NCBI RefSeq assembly: GCF_000024365.1
Contig: NC_013235.1
Coordinates: 1,426,001-1,490,000 of the forward strand
Direction of reading: 5' to 3'
DNA from: Nakamurella multipartita DSM 44233
Lineage (GTDB): Bacteria > Actinomycetota > Actinomycetes > Mycobacteriales > Nakamurellaceae
Length of the DNA stretch: 64,000 nucleotides
Each line of letters starts with the position of its first letter. Position 1 is the stretch's first letter. A program made the position numbers and the translations under genes. Positions 28,551 to 38,900 of the stretch are shown here, piece by piece. The notes beneath the pieces are model-generated. The model saw only the letters and a list, made by a program, of their open reading frames with translations. It searched no databases and was not told where the DNA came from.

Positions 28551-29327
28551 ATGGACGTCGCGTGGGGCGCCCGGACGGATAAAGGGCATGTCCGGAAAAT
28601 CAATGAAGACGCCTATTTGACCGAACCGCCGGTTTTTCTGGTGGCCGACGGCATGGGCGGATATCAGGCCGGGGAAACCGCCAGCGCGGCCGTGATCGAC
28701 GAGTTCCGGGACGCCGACAGCGTCGAGGTCAGCCCGGAATGGGTCACCGATCGCCTGGTTCGCGCCAACGCCACGATCCGTGACGGCGCCGGCGGCGGCA
28801 CCACCGCGACCGGCGCGGCCCTGGTGCTGCGGGACGGCCGGCCCTACTGGCTGGTGTTCAACATCGGCGACTCCCGGGTCTACCTGCGCAGCGGGTCACA
28901 GATGCGGCAGGTCAGCGTCGACCATTCGGTCGTCCAGGAACTGGTGGACGCCGGCCGGCTGGCCCCGGAACGAGCCCGATTCCACCCCGAACGGCACATC
29001 GTGACCAAGGCCGTCGGCACGCCGGCCGCCCCTCGACCGGACTTCTGGCTGGTGCCGCGGGACCCGGGAGACCGGCTGCTGCTGTGTTCCGACGGTGTGA
29101 GCACCGAGCTGGACGACGCCGCCATCGCCGACGTTCTGGGCCGGCCGGCCGGCGCGCAGGACGTGGCCGACGCCCTGACCGAGCTGGCCCTGCAGGCCGG
29201 CGGCCGGGACAACATCACCTGCGTGGTCGTCGACGCGCTGCCCGTCGACCCCGACGACGGCCAGGCCGGCGCCGACCATGATCAGACCCGGCCGCGGCCG
29301 CGATCCGAACTCGGGACCGCCCGATGA
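28551..29327 (+). CDS. PP2C-family Ser/Thr protein phosphatase
   Basis: 258 aa from ATG 28551 (AGGAGG just upstream). The PP2C metal and catalytic motifs are all present: K-I-N-E-D-A (~19-24), V-A-D-G-M-G-G (~33-39), C-S-D-G-V-S and G-G-R-D-N-I-T. It is soluble and lacks the membrane helix of PstP. It is the first gene of the train and presumably reverses phosphorylation by the kinase at 30598, tuning the FHA proteins. Stop overlaps the next start (ATGA). Confidence 0.92.
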   Translation: MDVAWGARTDKGHVRKINEDAYLTEPPVFLVADGMGGYQAGETASAAVIDEFRDADSVEVSPEWVTDRLVRANATIRDGAGGGTTATGAALVLRDGRPYWLVFNIGDSRVYLRSGSQMRQVSVDHSVVQELVDAGRLAPERARFHPERHIVTKAVGTPAAPRPDFWLVPRDPGDRLLLCSDGVSTELDDAAIADVLGRPAGAQDVADALTELALQAGGRDNITCVVVDALPVDPDDGQAGADHDQTRPRPRSELGTAR

Positions 29328-30598
29328 CGGTGACCTACCGTCCCGGGTCGATCGCGCTGCTCGCGGTCCCCGGGTTGGCGCTGGCCACCACCGACGAGGA
29401 CATGGCCCGGCGGGTGTGGCCCCGCCTGGCCGCCGGGGACGCCGCCGACGAGGCGCTGCAGGAACTGACCCGGGCCGGATTCGCGGCCACCCCGCCCTTC
29501 GCCATGGTCGACCTGACCGGGCCGCGCGCCCGGGTGCTGGTGCGCGGCGAGCAGCTGCAGGCCGAGGTCGACACCGGGAGCACGACCGTTCGCTGGGACG
29601 GGGCCGGGGTCAGCACCTGGGCCGAGCGCACCTTCGACCGGCCGGCCCGGATCCGCATCGCGGCCGGCGCGACGGCCGGTGACCCGCTCCCGTTGCGGGC
29701 CGGGATCGTGCGCTGTGGCGAGGTCGTGGTCGAGCCCGATCCGGCCCCCGGGGCGCCCGCAGCGGCCCGCCCCGCGCCGGTGGTCGAACCGGACCGGCTG
29801 ATCACCGCCGCACCCATCACTGCCGCACCCATCACTGCCGCACCCATTGCCACCCCACCAGCGGCCGCGCCCGTCACGAACGCACCGACCGTGGGGACGG
29901 TGATCACGGACAAGCCCCCGGCGGCGCCGGACCTGGCGCAGACCCGCACCGACGACCCGGACCCTGGGTTCGACCACCTCTTCGAATCCACGATCATGCG
30001 CAGCATCGAGGACGCCGCGGTCCGCGAGATCGCCGAGGACGCATCCGCGCATGACTCCATGGAGCAGGGCCCGGCGCCGATCGAGCCGATCGGGCCGGTT
30101 CCCACCGCGGCGGACCCGGCCGGCCCGCCCGGGGATCGACCGGGGGACGAGCTCGGCGATCACGACGGGCACACCGTCGCCGCCGTCGATCTGGACGCGC
30201 TGCGGGAGCAGACCCCGGCCACCGAGCCACTGGGTGCGCCGGTCCCGCCCGCGCCGGCGCACCAGCCCCGGCTGGAACTGTCCACCGGCGAGGTGATCAC
30301 CCTCGATCGGGACGTGGTGATCGGCCGCCGCCCGCAGGTCGACCGGGTGCAGGACGGCCCGGTGCCGGCCGTGGTCACCGTGCCCAGCCCCCAGCAGGAC
30401 GTCTCCCGCACCCACCTGCGCGTCGCCCTCGCCGGCGAGCAGGTGCTGGCCACCGACCTGCACTCGATGAACGGCACCGTGCTGATCGGCGCCGACGGCC
30501 GCACGGTCGCCCTGGACGGCGGCGCTCCACAGCCGCTGGCCGACGGCGATGCCCTGGACCTCGGGGACGGGATCACCGTCACCCTGCGGCTGACCTGA
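29324..30598 (+). CDS. FHA-domain protein with Pro/Ala linker
   Basis: 424 aa. The N-terminal ~130 residues are a compact beta-rich domain of unknown family. A long Pro/Ala/Thr linker contains four I-T-A-A-P-like repeats. The C-terminal FHA domain (~320-424) retains the phosphothreonine-binding residues: V-I-G-R-R, S-R-T-H and M-N-G-T. It is cytoplasmic. It sits between the phosphatase and kinase genes with 4-bp and TGATG overlaps, so it probably reads kinase output. Confidence 0.87.
   Translation: MTVTYRPGSIALLAVPGLALATTDEDMARRVWPRLAAGDAADEALQELTRAGFAATPPFAMVDLTGPRARVLVRGEQLQAEVDTGSTTVRWDGAGVSTWAERTFDRPARIRIAAGATAGDPLPLRAGIVRCGEVVVEPDPAPGAPAAARPAPVVEPDRLITAAPITAAPITAAPIATPPAAAPVTNAPTVGTVITDKPPAAPDLAQTRTDDPDPGFDHLFESTIMRSIEDAAVREIAEDASAHDSMEQGPAPIEPIGPVPTAADPAGPPGDRPGDELGDHDGHTVAAVDLDALREQTPATEPLGAPVPPAPAHQPRLELSTGEVITLDRDVVIGRRPQVDRVQDGPVPAVVTVPSPQQDVSRTHLRVALAGEQVLATDLHSMNGTVLIGADGRTVALDGGAPQPLADGDALDLGDGITVTLRLT
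29801..29845 (+). repeat. Three 15-bp in-frame tandem repeats
   Basis: ATCACYGCCGCACCC repeated three times inside the FHA gene linker, encoding I-T-A-A-P units followed by a degenerate fourth. Length changes here would keep the reading frame. Confidence 0.85.
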
Positions 30599-32208
30599 TG
30601 GCCCGGCCTCCGGCGCCGGCCCCGCAGTTGCCCGGCTACACCCTGGTCCGCCACCTCGGCGGCGGCGGGTTCGCCGACGTGTTCCTCTACCGGCAGGAGA
30701 GCCTGGGCCGCGAGGTCGCGATCAAGGTGTTGCTGGCCAAGGACTCCTCGCCGGCGGCCCGGGCGCGCTTCGAGAACGAGGGCGCGGTGATGGCCCGGCT
30801 CTCCGAGGAGCACCGCAACATCGTGCCCGTCTACGACGCCGCGATCGGCCCGGACGGCCGCCCGTACCTGGTCATGCAGTACTGCCCGAAGCCGGATCTG
30901 GCCAAGCGGTACAAGTCGGGCTCGTTCACCGTCGCCGAGGTGCTGGCCACCGGCGTGCAACTGGCCGGGGCGGTGGAATCGGCCCACCGGCAGGGCATCC
31001 TGCATCGGGACATCAAGCCGGCCAACGTGTTGACCACCCGGTCCGGCCGGCCCGCGCTGGCCGACTTCGGCATCGCGGTGAACGCGGCGGCCGAGCAGGA
31101 TCCGGACGCGGTCGGGGTGTCGATCCCGTGGAGCCCGCCGGAGCTGCTGGCCGACGAGCCGGCCGGTGACGCCCGCTCCGACGTGTATTCGCTGGTCGCC
31201 ACCCTCTACACGCTGCTGGCCCGGCGCTCGCCGCTGGAGCTGCCGGACCGGCCGACCACCCAGGCCGACCTGCTGGCCCGGATCCCGCGGATCCCGGCGC
31301 CGCCGACCGGCCGGCCCGACACGCCGCGGTCGCTGGAGCGGCTGCTGTCCCGCGGGCTGGCCAAGGACCCGGCCCTGCGGTTCGCCTCGGCCGAGCAACT
31401 GGCCCGCGCCCTGCAGCAGGTGCAGCGCGAGATCGGTGAGCCGGTCACCGATTTCGAGTTCCTGGCGGCCGATCCGACGGCCGAGCTGGCCGTGCTGTCC
31501 GAGGATGCCGCCGACCACACCCGGGTGCGGCCGCTGGTCATCACCGCCCAGCCGAACCCCCAGCCGGTCACCGATCAGATCACCGAACGGCTCGCGGCGC
31601 CCGGCCCGGAACCGGTATCCGACGAGGGCACCCGGATGCGCGAGCACACGGTGCTGCGCGGCCGGCCGAGCACCGGCGCGTACCTGGACGCCCCGGCCCC
31701 GGCGGCGCCGCCGGCCGAGGACACGGTGGTTCCGGCCCGGTCCGCGCCGGGCGCGGCCGCGCCGGCGGCCCCCGCGCGGCGGCTGCGCCCGGTGCCGCTG
31801 GCGATCGGCGCGGTGGCCCTGCTGGCCGCGGGTGCCTTGGCCTGGATCGTGGCCAGCGGCGGCACCGCGGCACCCGCGCTGGACAGCCCGACCACGGCGG
31901 CCGCGCCGACCTCGGACCCGGCGCTGGCCGTGGTCGACGTGGTCCCGGCGCCGGCCGAGCTGACCGGCACCGCCACTGCGGACGGGGTCAGCTTCACCTG
32001 GACCAACCCGGAGCCGCGGACCGGGGACAGCTACGACTGGCAGCGGGTCAGGACCGGGGGGCCGGAGGAAGCGGTGAACCGGGTGAGCGACCCGGCGGTG
32101 ACGATCACCGGGGTGGCGCAGGCGTGCATCGAGGTGGTCATCGTCCGCGATGACGGCAGCTCGTCGGTGCGGCCGGCCCAGGCGTGCGTGGGGGAGGCCG
32201 GAGGATGA
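30598..32208 (+). CDS. Membrane Ser/Thr protein kinase with extracellular domain
   Basis: 536 aa. The kinase domain (~12-275) has glycine loop G-G-G-G-F-A-D-V, catalytic lysine A-I-K-V-L, H-R-D-I-K-P-A-N-V-L (~136-145) and A-D-F-G. An Ala/Pro-rich linker precedes one transmembrane helix (~400-420). The outer ~110 residues resemble a single FN3-like module with two cysteines near the C-terminus. It starts within the FHA gene stop and ends within the next start, so it is fully coupled. Probable targets are the FHA proteins and EssC-like ATPase of this operon (inference). Confidence 0.92.
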   Translation: MARPPAPAPQLPGYTLVRHLGGGGFADVFLYRQESLGREVAIKVLLAKDSSPAARARFENEGAVMARLSEEHRNIVPVYDAAIGPDGRPYLVMQYCPKPDLAKRYKSGSFTVAEVLATGVQLAGAVESAHRQGILHRDIKPANVLTTRSGRPALADFGIAVNAAAEQDPDAVGVSIPWSPPELLADEPAGDARSDVYSLVATLYTLLARRSPLELPDRPTTQADLLARIPRIPAPPTGRPDTPRSLERLLSRGLAKDPALRFASAEQLARALQQVQREIGEPVTDFEFLAADPTAELAVLSEDAADHTRVRPLVITAQPNPQPVTDQITERLAAPGPEPVSDEGTRMREHTVLRGRPSTGAYLDAPAPAAPPAEDTVVPARSAPGAAAPAAPARRLRPVPLAIGAVALLAAGALAWIVASGGTAAPALDSPTTAAAPTSDPALAVVDVVPAPAELTGTATADGVSFTWTNPEPRTGDSYDWQRVRTGGPEEAVNRVSDPAVTITGVAQACIEVVIVRDDGSSSVRPAQACVGEAGG

Positions 32209-32921
32209 CGGCGGGGCAGCAGCTTCGGGTTGGGTTCTGCGGCGAGTGGTACGACGCCGACCCGCAGGGGGAGTTCGTCATCGGCCGCGAGGGTGACCTC
32301 GCCGTCGACGACAACCCTTATCTGCACCGGCGTTTCCTCACCCTGGTGTTCCAGCAGGACCTGTGGTGGTTGGTCAACGTGGGCACCCAGCTGTCGGCGA
32401 CGGTGGCCGACACCGCCGGCGCGGTGCAGGCCTGGCTCGCCCCGGGCGGCCGGGTGCCGCTGGTGTTCGCGCACACCACCGTGCTGTTCACCGCCGGCCC
32501 GACCACCTACGAGATCGAGATCGCCTGCGACGACCCGACCTTCACCCCCAACCAGGACGGTCCCGGCCGCGGCATCGGGGAGACCACCATCGGTCCGGTC
32601 ACCCTGACCCCGAGCCAGAAGCAGTTGATCGTCGCGCTGGCCGAACCGTTGCTGCGCCGGGAAGGCACCAGCATCAGCGCGATCCCGTCGTCCAAGGAGG
32701 CGGCGGCCCGCCTCGGCTGGGAACTCACCCGGTTCAACCGCAAGCTGGACAACGTCTGCGACAAGTTCGACCGGCGGGGGGTGCGCGGGCTGCGCGGCGG
32801 CCCCGGGCAGTTGGCCTCCAACCGGCGGGCCCGGCTGGTCGAGCACGCGGTGACCGCCCGGGTGGTCACCGCGGCCGACCTGGATCTGCTGGACGCCCCG
32901 ACCGGGCAGGCACCGGCATGA
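32205..32921 (+). CDS. Degenerate FHA-like domain plus C-terminal helical DNA-binding-like domain
   Basis: 238 aa from ATG 32205 (overlap with kinase stop). Residues ~10-100 look FHA-like (F-V-I-G-R-E-G-D) but lack the S-x-x-H and N-G residues that bind phosphothreonine. Residues ~130-210 (T-P-S-Q-K-Q-L-I-V-A-L-A-E-P-L-L ... L-D-N-V-C-D-K-F-D) resemble a winged-helix module. The combination is seen next to other actinobacterial kinase/FHA clusters. A regulatory or scaffolding role is inferred only. Confidence 0.7.
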   Translation: MTAGQQLRVGFCGEWYDADPQGEFVIGREGDLAVDDNPYLHRRFLTLVFQQDLWWLVNVGTQLSATVADTAGAVQAWLAPGGRVPLVFAHTTVLFTAGPTTYEIEIACDDPTFTPNQDGPGRGIGETTIGPVTLTPSQKQLIVALAEPLLRREGTSISAIPSSKEAAARLGWELTRFNRKLDNVCDKFDRRGVRGLRGGPGQLASNRRARLVEHAVTARVVTAADLDLLDAPTGQAPA

Positions 32922-35900
32922 GGCGGATCCGCGCCCGCTGGACCGGTTCCACCCGGTCCGTCCGGTCCACGGTGGTGATCGTGGTGCTGACCCTGCTGGC
33001 CTCGGTGCTGGTGGTACTGGGGGTCAACGCCCAGGGCTACCCGGTGACCGACGTCAACCTGGCGTCCTCGACGGTCTGGGTGACGAACGAGGCCAAGGGC
33101 GTGGTCGGCCGGGTGAACCGGCAGATCGACGAGCTCAACTCGTCCGTCAAGGCCAACAAGCCCGGTTTCGACGTGCTGCAGGACGGCGACGCCGTGCTCG
33201 TGGTCGACCGGATCAAGAACGAGGTCCGGCCGGTCGACGTCGCCGCGGTGGTGCTGACCTCGCGGATCGGCCTGCCGGAGAACGCCTCCGTCGGATTCGG
33301 CGGCGGCACCCTGGCCGTGGCCGACCCGGTCACCGGCCAGCTGTGGGCCGGCACCCCGGACTCGCTGACCGGCCTGGACCCGGCGTCGACCGAGCCGCTG
33401 CTGACCGCGGGGGCCGGGGCGCGGGTGGCCGTCTCGGTCGGCGGGACCGTCTTCGCGGTCGCCCCGGGCAGCGACGCGCTGTGGTCGGCGCCGATCGGGG
33501 ACACCGGCGAGGTGACCGGCTGGGCCGTCGACGACGCCGGCGCCCCGGTCGCCCCGGAACCGGCCCGGCTGCCCGGCGGCCCGCTGACCCCGGTGGCCGC
33601 CCAGGTGGTCTCGCAGCAGGCGCCGACGGTGGATCTGACCGCGGTCGGCGATGTCCCGGTGGTACTGGATCGGGCGAGCGGGGAGCTGATCCTGCCCGAC
33701 CGGCGGATCGCGATCCCCGGCGGCGCGGAGGCGGTGCTGCAGCAGCCGGGACCGGCCGCCGACGCGGTGCTGGTCGCCACCGGGACGGCGTTGCTGCGGG
33801 TGCCGCTGACCGGCGGCGACCCGCAGACCGTGGTGGACGGCGTCACCGGCACCCCGAGCGCGCCGGTGGCGCTGGACGGCTGCGCGCACGCGGCCTGGGC
33901 CGGCCAGCAGCCCCGTTACGCCGTCGCCTGCGGGGACGACCCGGCCCGGCTGATCGACGTGCCGAACGCGGCCGCGGCCGCCCGGCTGGTCTTCCGGGTG
34001 AACCGGAACGTGATCGTGCTCAACGACCAGGCCACCGGCGACATCTGGCTGGTCGACGCGGACATGAAGCTGATCAGCAACTGGGACGACGTGCAGCGTC
34101 AGGACTCCAGCAGCGATCAGACCTCGCCGGACGGCGAGCAGAACAGCTCCGACCAGCTCACCAACTCCCGCACGGACTGCGCGGCCACCTCCGCCGCGGG
34201 CACCCCGCCGCAGGCCGCGGCCGACGAGTTCGGGGTCCGCGCCGGCCGGACCACGGTGCTGCGGGTGCTGGACAACGACTCCTCGGCCGACTGCTCCATG
34301 CTGGCGATCAGCGCGGTCGCCCCGCTGCCGGCCGAGCAGGGCACGGTCGCCGTCGCCGAGGGCGGTCAGGCGCTCCAGCTGACCGTGCCGGCCACCGCCA
34401 CCGGGCCGCTGCCGACCATCGACTACACCGTCGACGACGGCCTGGGCCGCACCTCGACGGCGCAGGTCAGCGTGAGCGTGGCCGCCGCCGACGACGTGCG
34501 GGCGCCCCGCAAGCTGCGCGACTCGGCGACCCTGGTCGAGGTCGGCGGCACGGTCTCCTACAACGTGCTGCCCGACTTCCGCTCGCCGGTCGGCGAGGAT
34601 CTGTCGCTGATCTCGGCCACCGCCACCACCGACGACTCGGTGACCTTCCAGCCCAACGGCCTGGTCACCTTCCGGGACACCGGATCGGCCGGCGCGATCA
34701 AGAAGACCGTCGACCTGGTGATCTCCGACGGCACCAGCCAGATCAACGGCGCCCTGACCATCGACGTCAAGGCCGAGGGCACCACCACCCCGGTGCCCGG
34801 CCCGGTCGCCGCCAGCGGTGTCGTCGACGAGGCGGTCACCGTGAACCCGTTGCGCAGCGTGCTGTCCGGGCTGCGCGACCCGGCCCGGGTCACCGCGGTG
34901 CAGCCGCTGGTGGCGGCCACCCCGGACCGGCCGGCATCCGCGAGCGCCACCCTGAACCCGCTGGATTCCACCGTCGTGCTCACCGGGACCGCCCCGGGCA
35001 CCAGCTACTTCCTGTACACGGTGGTCGCCGGCTCGGCCAGCGCCACCGGGGTCATCCGCTTCGACGTGACCGCCCCGCCCGACACCCCGGCCCCGCCCGT
35101 GGTCACCCCGGACGTCGGCTACCTGGTGCCCGGCCGGACCCTGGTGCTCGACCCGCTGGCCAACGACCGCGACCCGATGGGCGCGGTGCTCTCGATCCAG
35201 CAGCTGAGCCAGCCGGCGGACAGTCCGCTGACCGCGACCGTGCACGACCTGAGCCTGCTGCAGGTCTCCTCCGCGCGCAGCGTGCCGGCCACCGGCGTCA
35301 CCCTGACCTACACCGCGGCGAACACGGCCGGGTCGACGACCGGCCAAATCCGGGTGATCCCGGTGCCCGCGCCGCTGACCCCGCAACCCCCGGTCGCCGC
35401 CGACATCGCGGTGACGGTGCGGGCCGGGGACGCGGTGACCGTGCCGATCTCCCGGTACGCCACCGACCCGACCGGCCAGGTGCTGACGGTCAAGCCGTTC
35501 CCCGACGGCACCCTGCCGGCCGACCAGGGCCTGGTGTTCGCCACCGAATCGGCGATTCGCTACCTGGCCCCGGCCACCCCGCCGCCGACCTCCGTCCGGT
35601 TCAGCTACACGGTCGTCAACACCGATCAGCTCACCGACACCCGGTCGGTCACCATCTCGGTGCTGCCCGCCGATCCGGCAATCAACACCGCCCCGCAGAC
35701 CCCGCCGCTGACCACCGCGCGGGTGTTCGCCGGCCGCACCGCGACGATCCCGCTGCCGTTGGACGGGCTCGACCCGGACGGCGACTGGGTCACCTTCGCC
35801 GGGCAGACCGATCCGGCGCCGACCCTGGGCCGGGTGGACAAGGCCGGCCCGGCCACCCTGACCTACACCGCGCTGGGCGCCCCCGGCCTGGACGCCGCCG

Positions 35901-35923
35901 GCTACCTGGTCACCGACCCGTAA
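32918..35923 (+). CDS. Giant Ig-like surface protein, N-terminal half (ends at internal TAA)
   Basis: 1001 aa. A basic N-terminus and one transmembrane helix (~19-40) are followed by a propeller-like region (~45-350), a Gln/Ser/Asp-rich linker, and several Ig/cadherin-like beta domains with L-D-N-D, L-A-N-D-R-D-P-M and L-D-P-D-G-D motifs. The frame stops at TAA 35921-35923 in the middle of a domain (Y-L-V-T-D-P-stop-G-K-Q-A-K-G). It then continues in the same frame without interruption to 39115. A single change of TAA to TAC or TAT would give a 2065-residue protein. The start overlaps the previous stop (ATGA). Confidence 0.8.
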   Translation: MRRIRARWTGSTRSVRSTVVIVVLTLLASVLVVLGVNAQGYPVTDVNLASSTVWVTNEAKGVVGRVNRQIDELNSSVKANKPGFDVLQDGDAVLVVDRIKNEVRPVDVAAVVLTSRIGLPENASVGFGGGTLAVADPVTGQLWAGTPDSLTGLDPASTEPLLTAGAGARVAVSVGGTVFAVAPGSDALWSAPIGDTGEVTGWAVDDAGAPVAPEPARLPGGPLTPVAAQVVSQQAPTVDLTAVGDVPVVLDRASGELILPDRRIAIPGGAEAVLQQPGPAADAVLVATGTALLRVPLTGGDPQTVVDGVTGTPSAPVALDGCAHAAWAGQQPRYAVACGDDPARLIDVPNAAAAARLVFRVNRNVIVLNDQATGDIWLVDADMKLISNWDDVQRQDSSSDQTSPDGEQNSSDQLTNSRTDCAATSAAGTPPQAAADEFGVRAGRTTVLRVLDNDSSADCSMLAISAVAPLPAEQGTVAVAEGGQALQLTVPATATGPLPTIDYTVDDGLGRTSTAQVSVSVAAADDVRAPRKLRDSATLVEVGGTVSYNVLPDFRSPVGEDLSLISATATTDDSVTFQPNGLVTFRDTGSAGAIKKTVDLVISDGTSQINGALTIDVKAEGTTTPVPGPVAASGVVDEAVTVNPLRSVLSGLRDPARVTAVQPLVAATPDRPASASATLNPLDSTVVLTGTAPGTSYFLYTVVAGSASATGVIRFDVTAPPDTPAPPVVTPDVGYLVPGRTLVLDPLANDRDPMGAVLSIQQLSQPADSPLTATVHDLSLLQVSSARSVPATGVTLTYTAANTAGSTTGQIRVIPVPAPLTPQPPVAADIAVTVRAGDAVTVPISRYATDPTGQVLTVKPFPDGTLPADQGLVFATESAIRYLAPATPPPTSVRFSYTVVNTDQLTDTRSVTISVLPADPAINTAPQTPPLTTARVFAGRTATIPLPLDGLDPDGDWVTFAGQTDPAPTLGRVDKAGPATLTYTALGAPGLDAAGYLVTDP

Positions 35924-35956
35924 GGCAAACAGGCCAAGGGCGCCATCCGGGTCGCC

Positions 35957-38900
35957 GTGGTCGCGCCGCCCTCGGTCGCCGAACCGCCGGTGGCCCCCGA
36001 CCTGAGCGTGGTCGTCCGGCCCGGCCGCACGGTCGGCGTCGACGCGCTCGGGGCGGCGACCGACCCGGGCGGCAACACCCCGTTCGCCTTCGCCGACCCG
36101 GCCCTGGTGGTGCCCGACGGCATCGCCGCCGAGATCGGCGACGGCGCCGTCGTGGTCACCGCCCCGGGCACCGAGGGCACGTTCCCGATCAAGTACACCG
36201 TGCGCAACAGCAAGGGGCTGGCCGCCTCCGGCATCCTGACCGTCACCGTGTCGGCGACCGCACCGCTGGCGCCGCCGACCGCCAAGGACGTGTTCGTCGA
36301 CGCCGCCGCGCTGGCCGCGGACGGCGCGAGCGCCTCGGTCGACGTCACCGGGGCGGTGACCAACCGGTCCGGCCTGGTCGCCGACCTGACGGTCTCCGCG
36401 GGGGCCGTCGGGTCGAGCGGGGCGAGCGGGTCGGGCGTGGCGGTGGACGGTCGCACTGTGACGGTGCCGGTCACCGACCGCCGGCAGGTGCTGGCCTACA
36501 CGGTGAGCAACCTGGACGCCGACACCGCGCGCGCCTTCATCGTGGTGCCGGCGCGCAACGAACTGATCCCACCGGTGGCCCAGCAGAACCAGGAGCAGCC
36601 CCAGCCGGCCGCGCCGCCGCAGGCCCGCGGCGACGTCGAGCCGTTCACCATCACCGCCGGCCAGAGCGCCACCGTGCCGGTGCGCGATTACGTCGCGGTG
36701 GACGCCGGGCGGAGCGCGGTGGTGCCGGCTGGCGCCGCGATGAACGCCAGCCAGGGCACGGTGCAGCGGGTCGACGATGCCAGCCTGCAGTACTCGGTGC
36801 CGGAGTCCGCCGGCGGCCCGGCGGTGATCAACGTGCAGGTCTCGGACGGCACCGGCGACCCGGTGTTCATCCCCATCCCGGTGCAAATCATCCCGGTCGT
36901 CATCCCGCCGCCGACCTTCACCGGCGCCACCCTCAACGTGGAGAAGGGCACCTCGGCCACCCAGGATCTGGCCGGTCTGGTCGGCACCGCCAACGCCGAT
37001 CAGGCCGCGGCGCTGCAGTTCTCGGGTCCCGGCGGACTGACCAACGGGCTCTCCGGATCGTTGGACGGGTCCGTGCTCACGGTCACCGCCGACCCGTCCG
37101 CGGCCCGCGGTACCACCTCGACCGCGACGATCACCGTCACCGACGGGACGAACACGGTGACCGGGTCGATCGCGGTGAACGTGGTCGGCTCGACCGCCGC
37201 CCTGCCCGGGGTGGCGGCCAACCGGCAGGTCGAGGCCAGCGCCGGCGCGCCGGTGACGGTCGACGTCCTCGCCGGCGCCTACAACCCGTTCCCGGAGACG
37301 CCGCTGAGCATCGTCACGGCCACCGCGTCCAACGGCGTCGGGGTGCAGATCGCCGGCGGATCGTTGACCGTGACCCCGCCGGCCGGGGTGCTGGACCAGT
37401 TCACCGTCTCGTTCACCGTCGCCGACGCCACCGGCGACGCCGACCGGCAGGTGCAGGGCACGCTGACGGTGATCCCGCTGGCCAAGCCGGAGGCGCCGAC
37501 CGCGGTGGTCGCCACCTCCCTGGGCAAGCCGGACAGCGTCGACGTCGCCTGGCGGGCCCCGGCCCTGACCCGGCCGGCGATCAGCTCGTTCACCGTGTAC
37601 TTCAACGGCGGGTCGACCAGCTGCAGCGGGGACGCCGGGCATTGCGAGGTCGGCCCGCTGACGCCCGGCAAGGACTACACCTTCGAGGTGTCGGCGACCA
37701 ACAGCGAGGGTGAGGGGCCGCGGTCGGCGCCGTCCGCATCGATCACCCCGGACGTCGAGCCGGACACCCCCGCCGCGCCCACTGCCACCTGGGCCGCCCC
37801 CGGGTCGATCACCGTCACCTGGCGGCCGCCGGCCAACCGCGGCTCGGCGATCGTGAGCTACCTGCTGACCACCAACACCGGCGAACAGCGCACCGTCGCC
37901 GCCGGCAGCACCAGCACCACCCTGACCGGTCTGGACCCGACCGTGCAGGTCAACGTCACCGTGTCGGCGACCAACAGCACCGGCAAGACCAGCCAGACCT
38001 CGGCGCCGTCCAACTCGCTCTATCCCAGCGACACCACCCGGGCACCCGGCCGGCCGGACCTGGTCGCCGGGGTCGACGCCGGCGGCACCCGCACCATCAC
38101 CGCCACCTGGGCCGCGGCCGAGCCGCGGGGCGACCCGGCCGAGAGCTACCTGGTCACCGTCAACGGCAGCACCGCTACCGTCACCGCACCCAAGACCAGC
38201 TACGTGATCACCAACGTGCGGGACGGCCAGCAGTACACGGTGTCGGTGGTCGCCCGCAATCATGTGGGCGATTCGGCGGCCAGCGGGTCGGCCTCGTTGA
38301 CCACCACCCCGGATGTCGCGAACGTGACCGGGGCGAGCGCGACCAGGCCCAACGAGGTGGACGTGACGGTCCGGGCGTCCACCAGTGCCGGCGGCCAGGT
38401 CACCCAGTTCCGGGTCTTCGCCGACGGCCAGCAGGTGGGGTCGGGCGGCGGCCCGACGATCACGGTGCCGGCCAGCCGCGGCCGGCACACCTACTCCGCG
38501 TTTGCCTGCGTCGACAACTCGTGCAGTGGCGAGGCCGGGGCGACGGCGTCGGCGACCGCGTTCGACCCGGTCGGCAACGCCTCCGCTGGCCAGACCGACA
38601 GCAGTCAGACCGCCGTCCGGTTCAACTGGAGCCCGCCGGCCGACAACGGCCGCGGGCCGATGCAGGTCCGGTACCAGATCGACGGCGGCGGCTGGTCCGG
38701 CTGGGGCGGGGCGGACACCGGTGTGTGGGGCAACGGCTGCGCGCAGTCGCACACCATCTCGGTGCAGGGCCGGGACGCGGGTGGGTTGGAAGGGCCGGTC
38801 TCCTCGGCCTCCGGCCGGTCCCAGGACTGCCCGAAGCCGACCGTCACCCGGATCGAAAGGGGCGACGCCACCGGGCATATCGGTGGGTCGCCGAACTCGG

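Noticed and set aside
35921-35923. Recoding of the stop as selenocysteine or pyrrolysine
   Set aside because: The codon is TAA, not TGA or TAG, and no adjacent recoding structure was recognised; mutation, sequencing error or simple readthrough is more likely.
32507-38878. Minus-strand open frame of about 2123 codons opposite the giant Ig/FN3 gene
   Set aside because: Low-complexity Arg/Gly/Asp/Val-rich translation with no domain. It results from C/G-ending codons on the plus strand, and the plus strand has clear domains and coupled starts.
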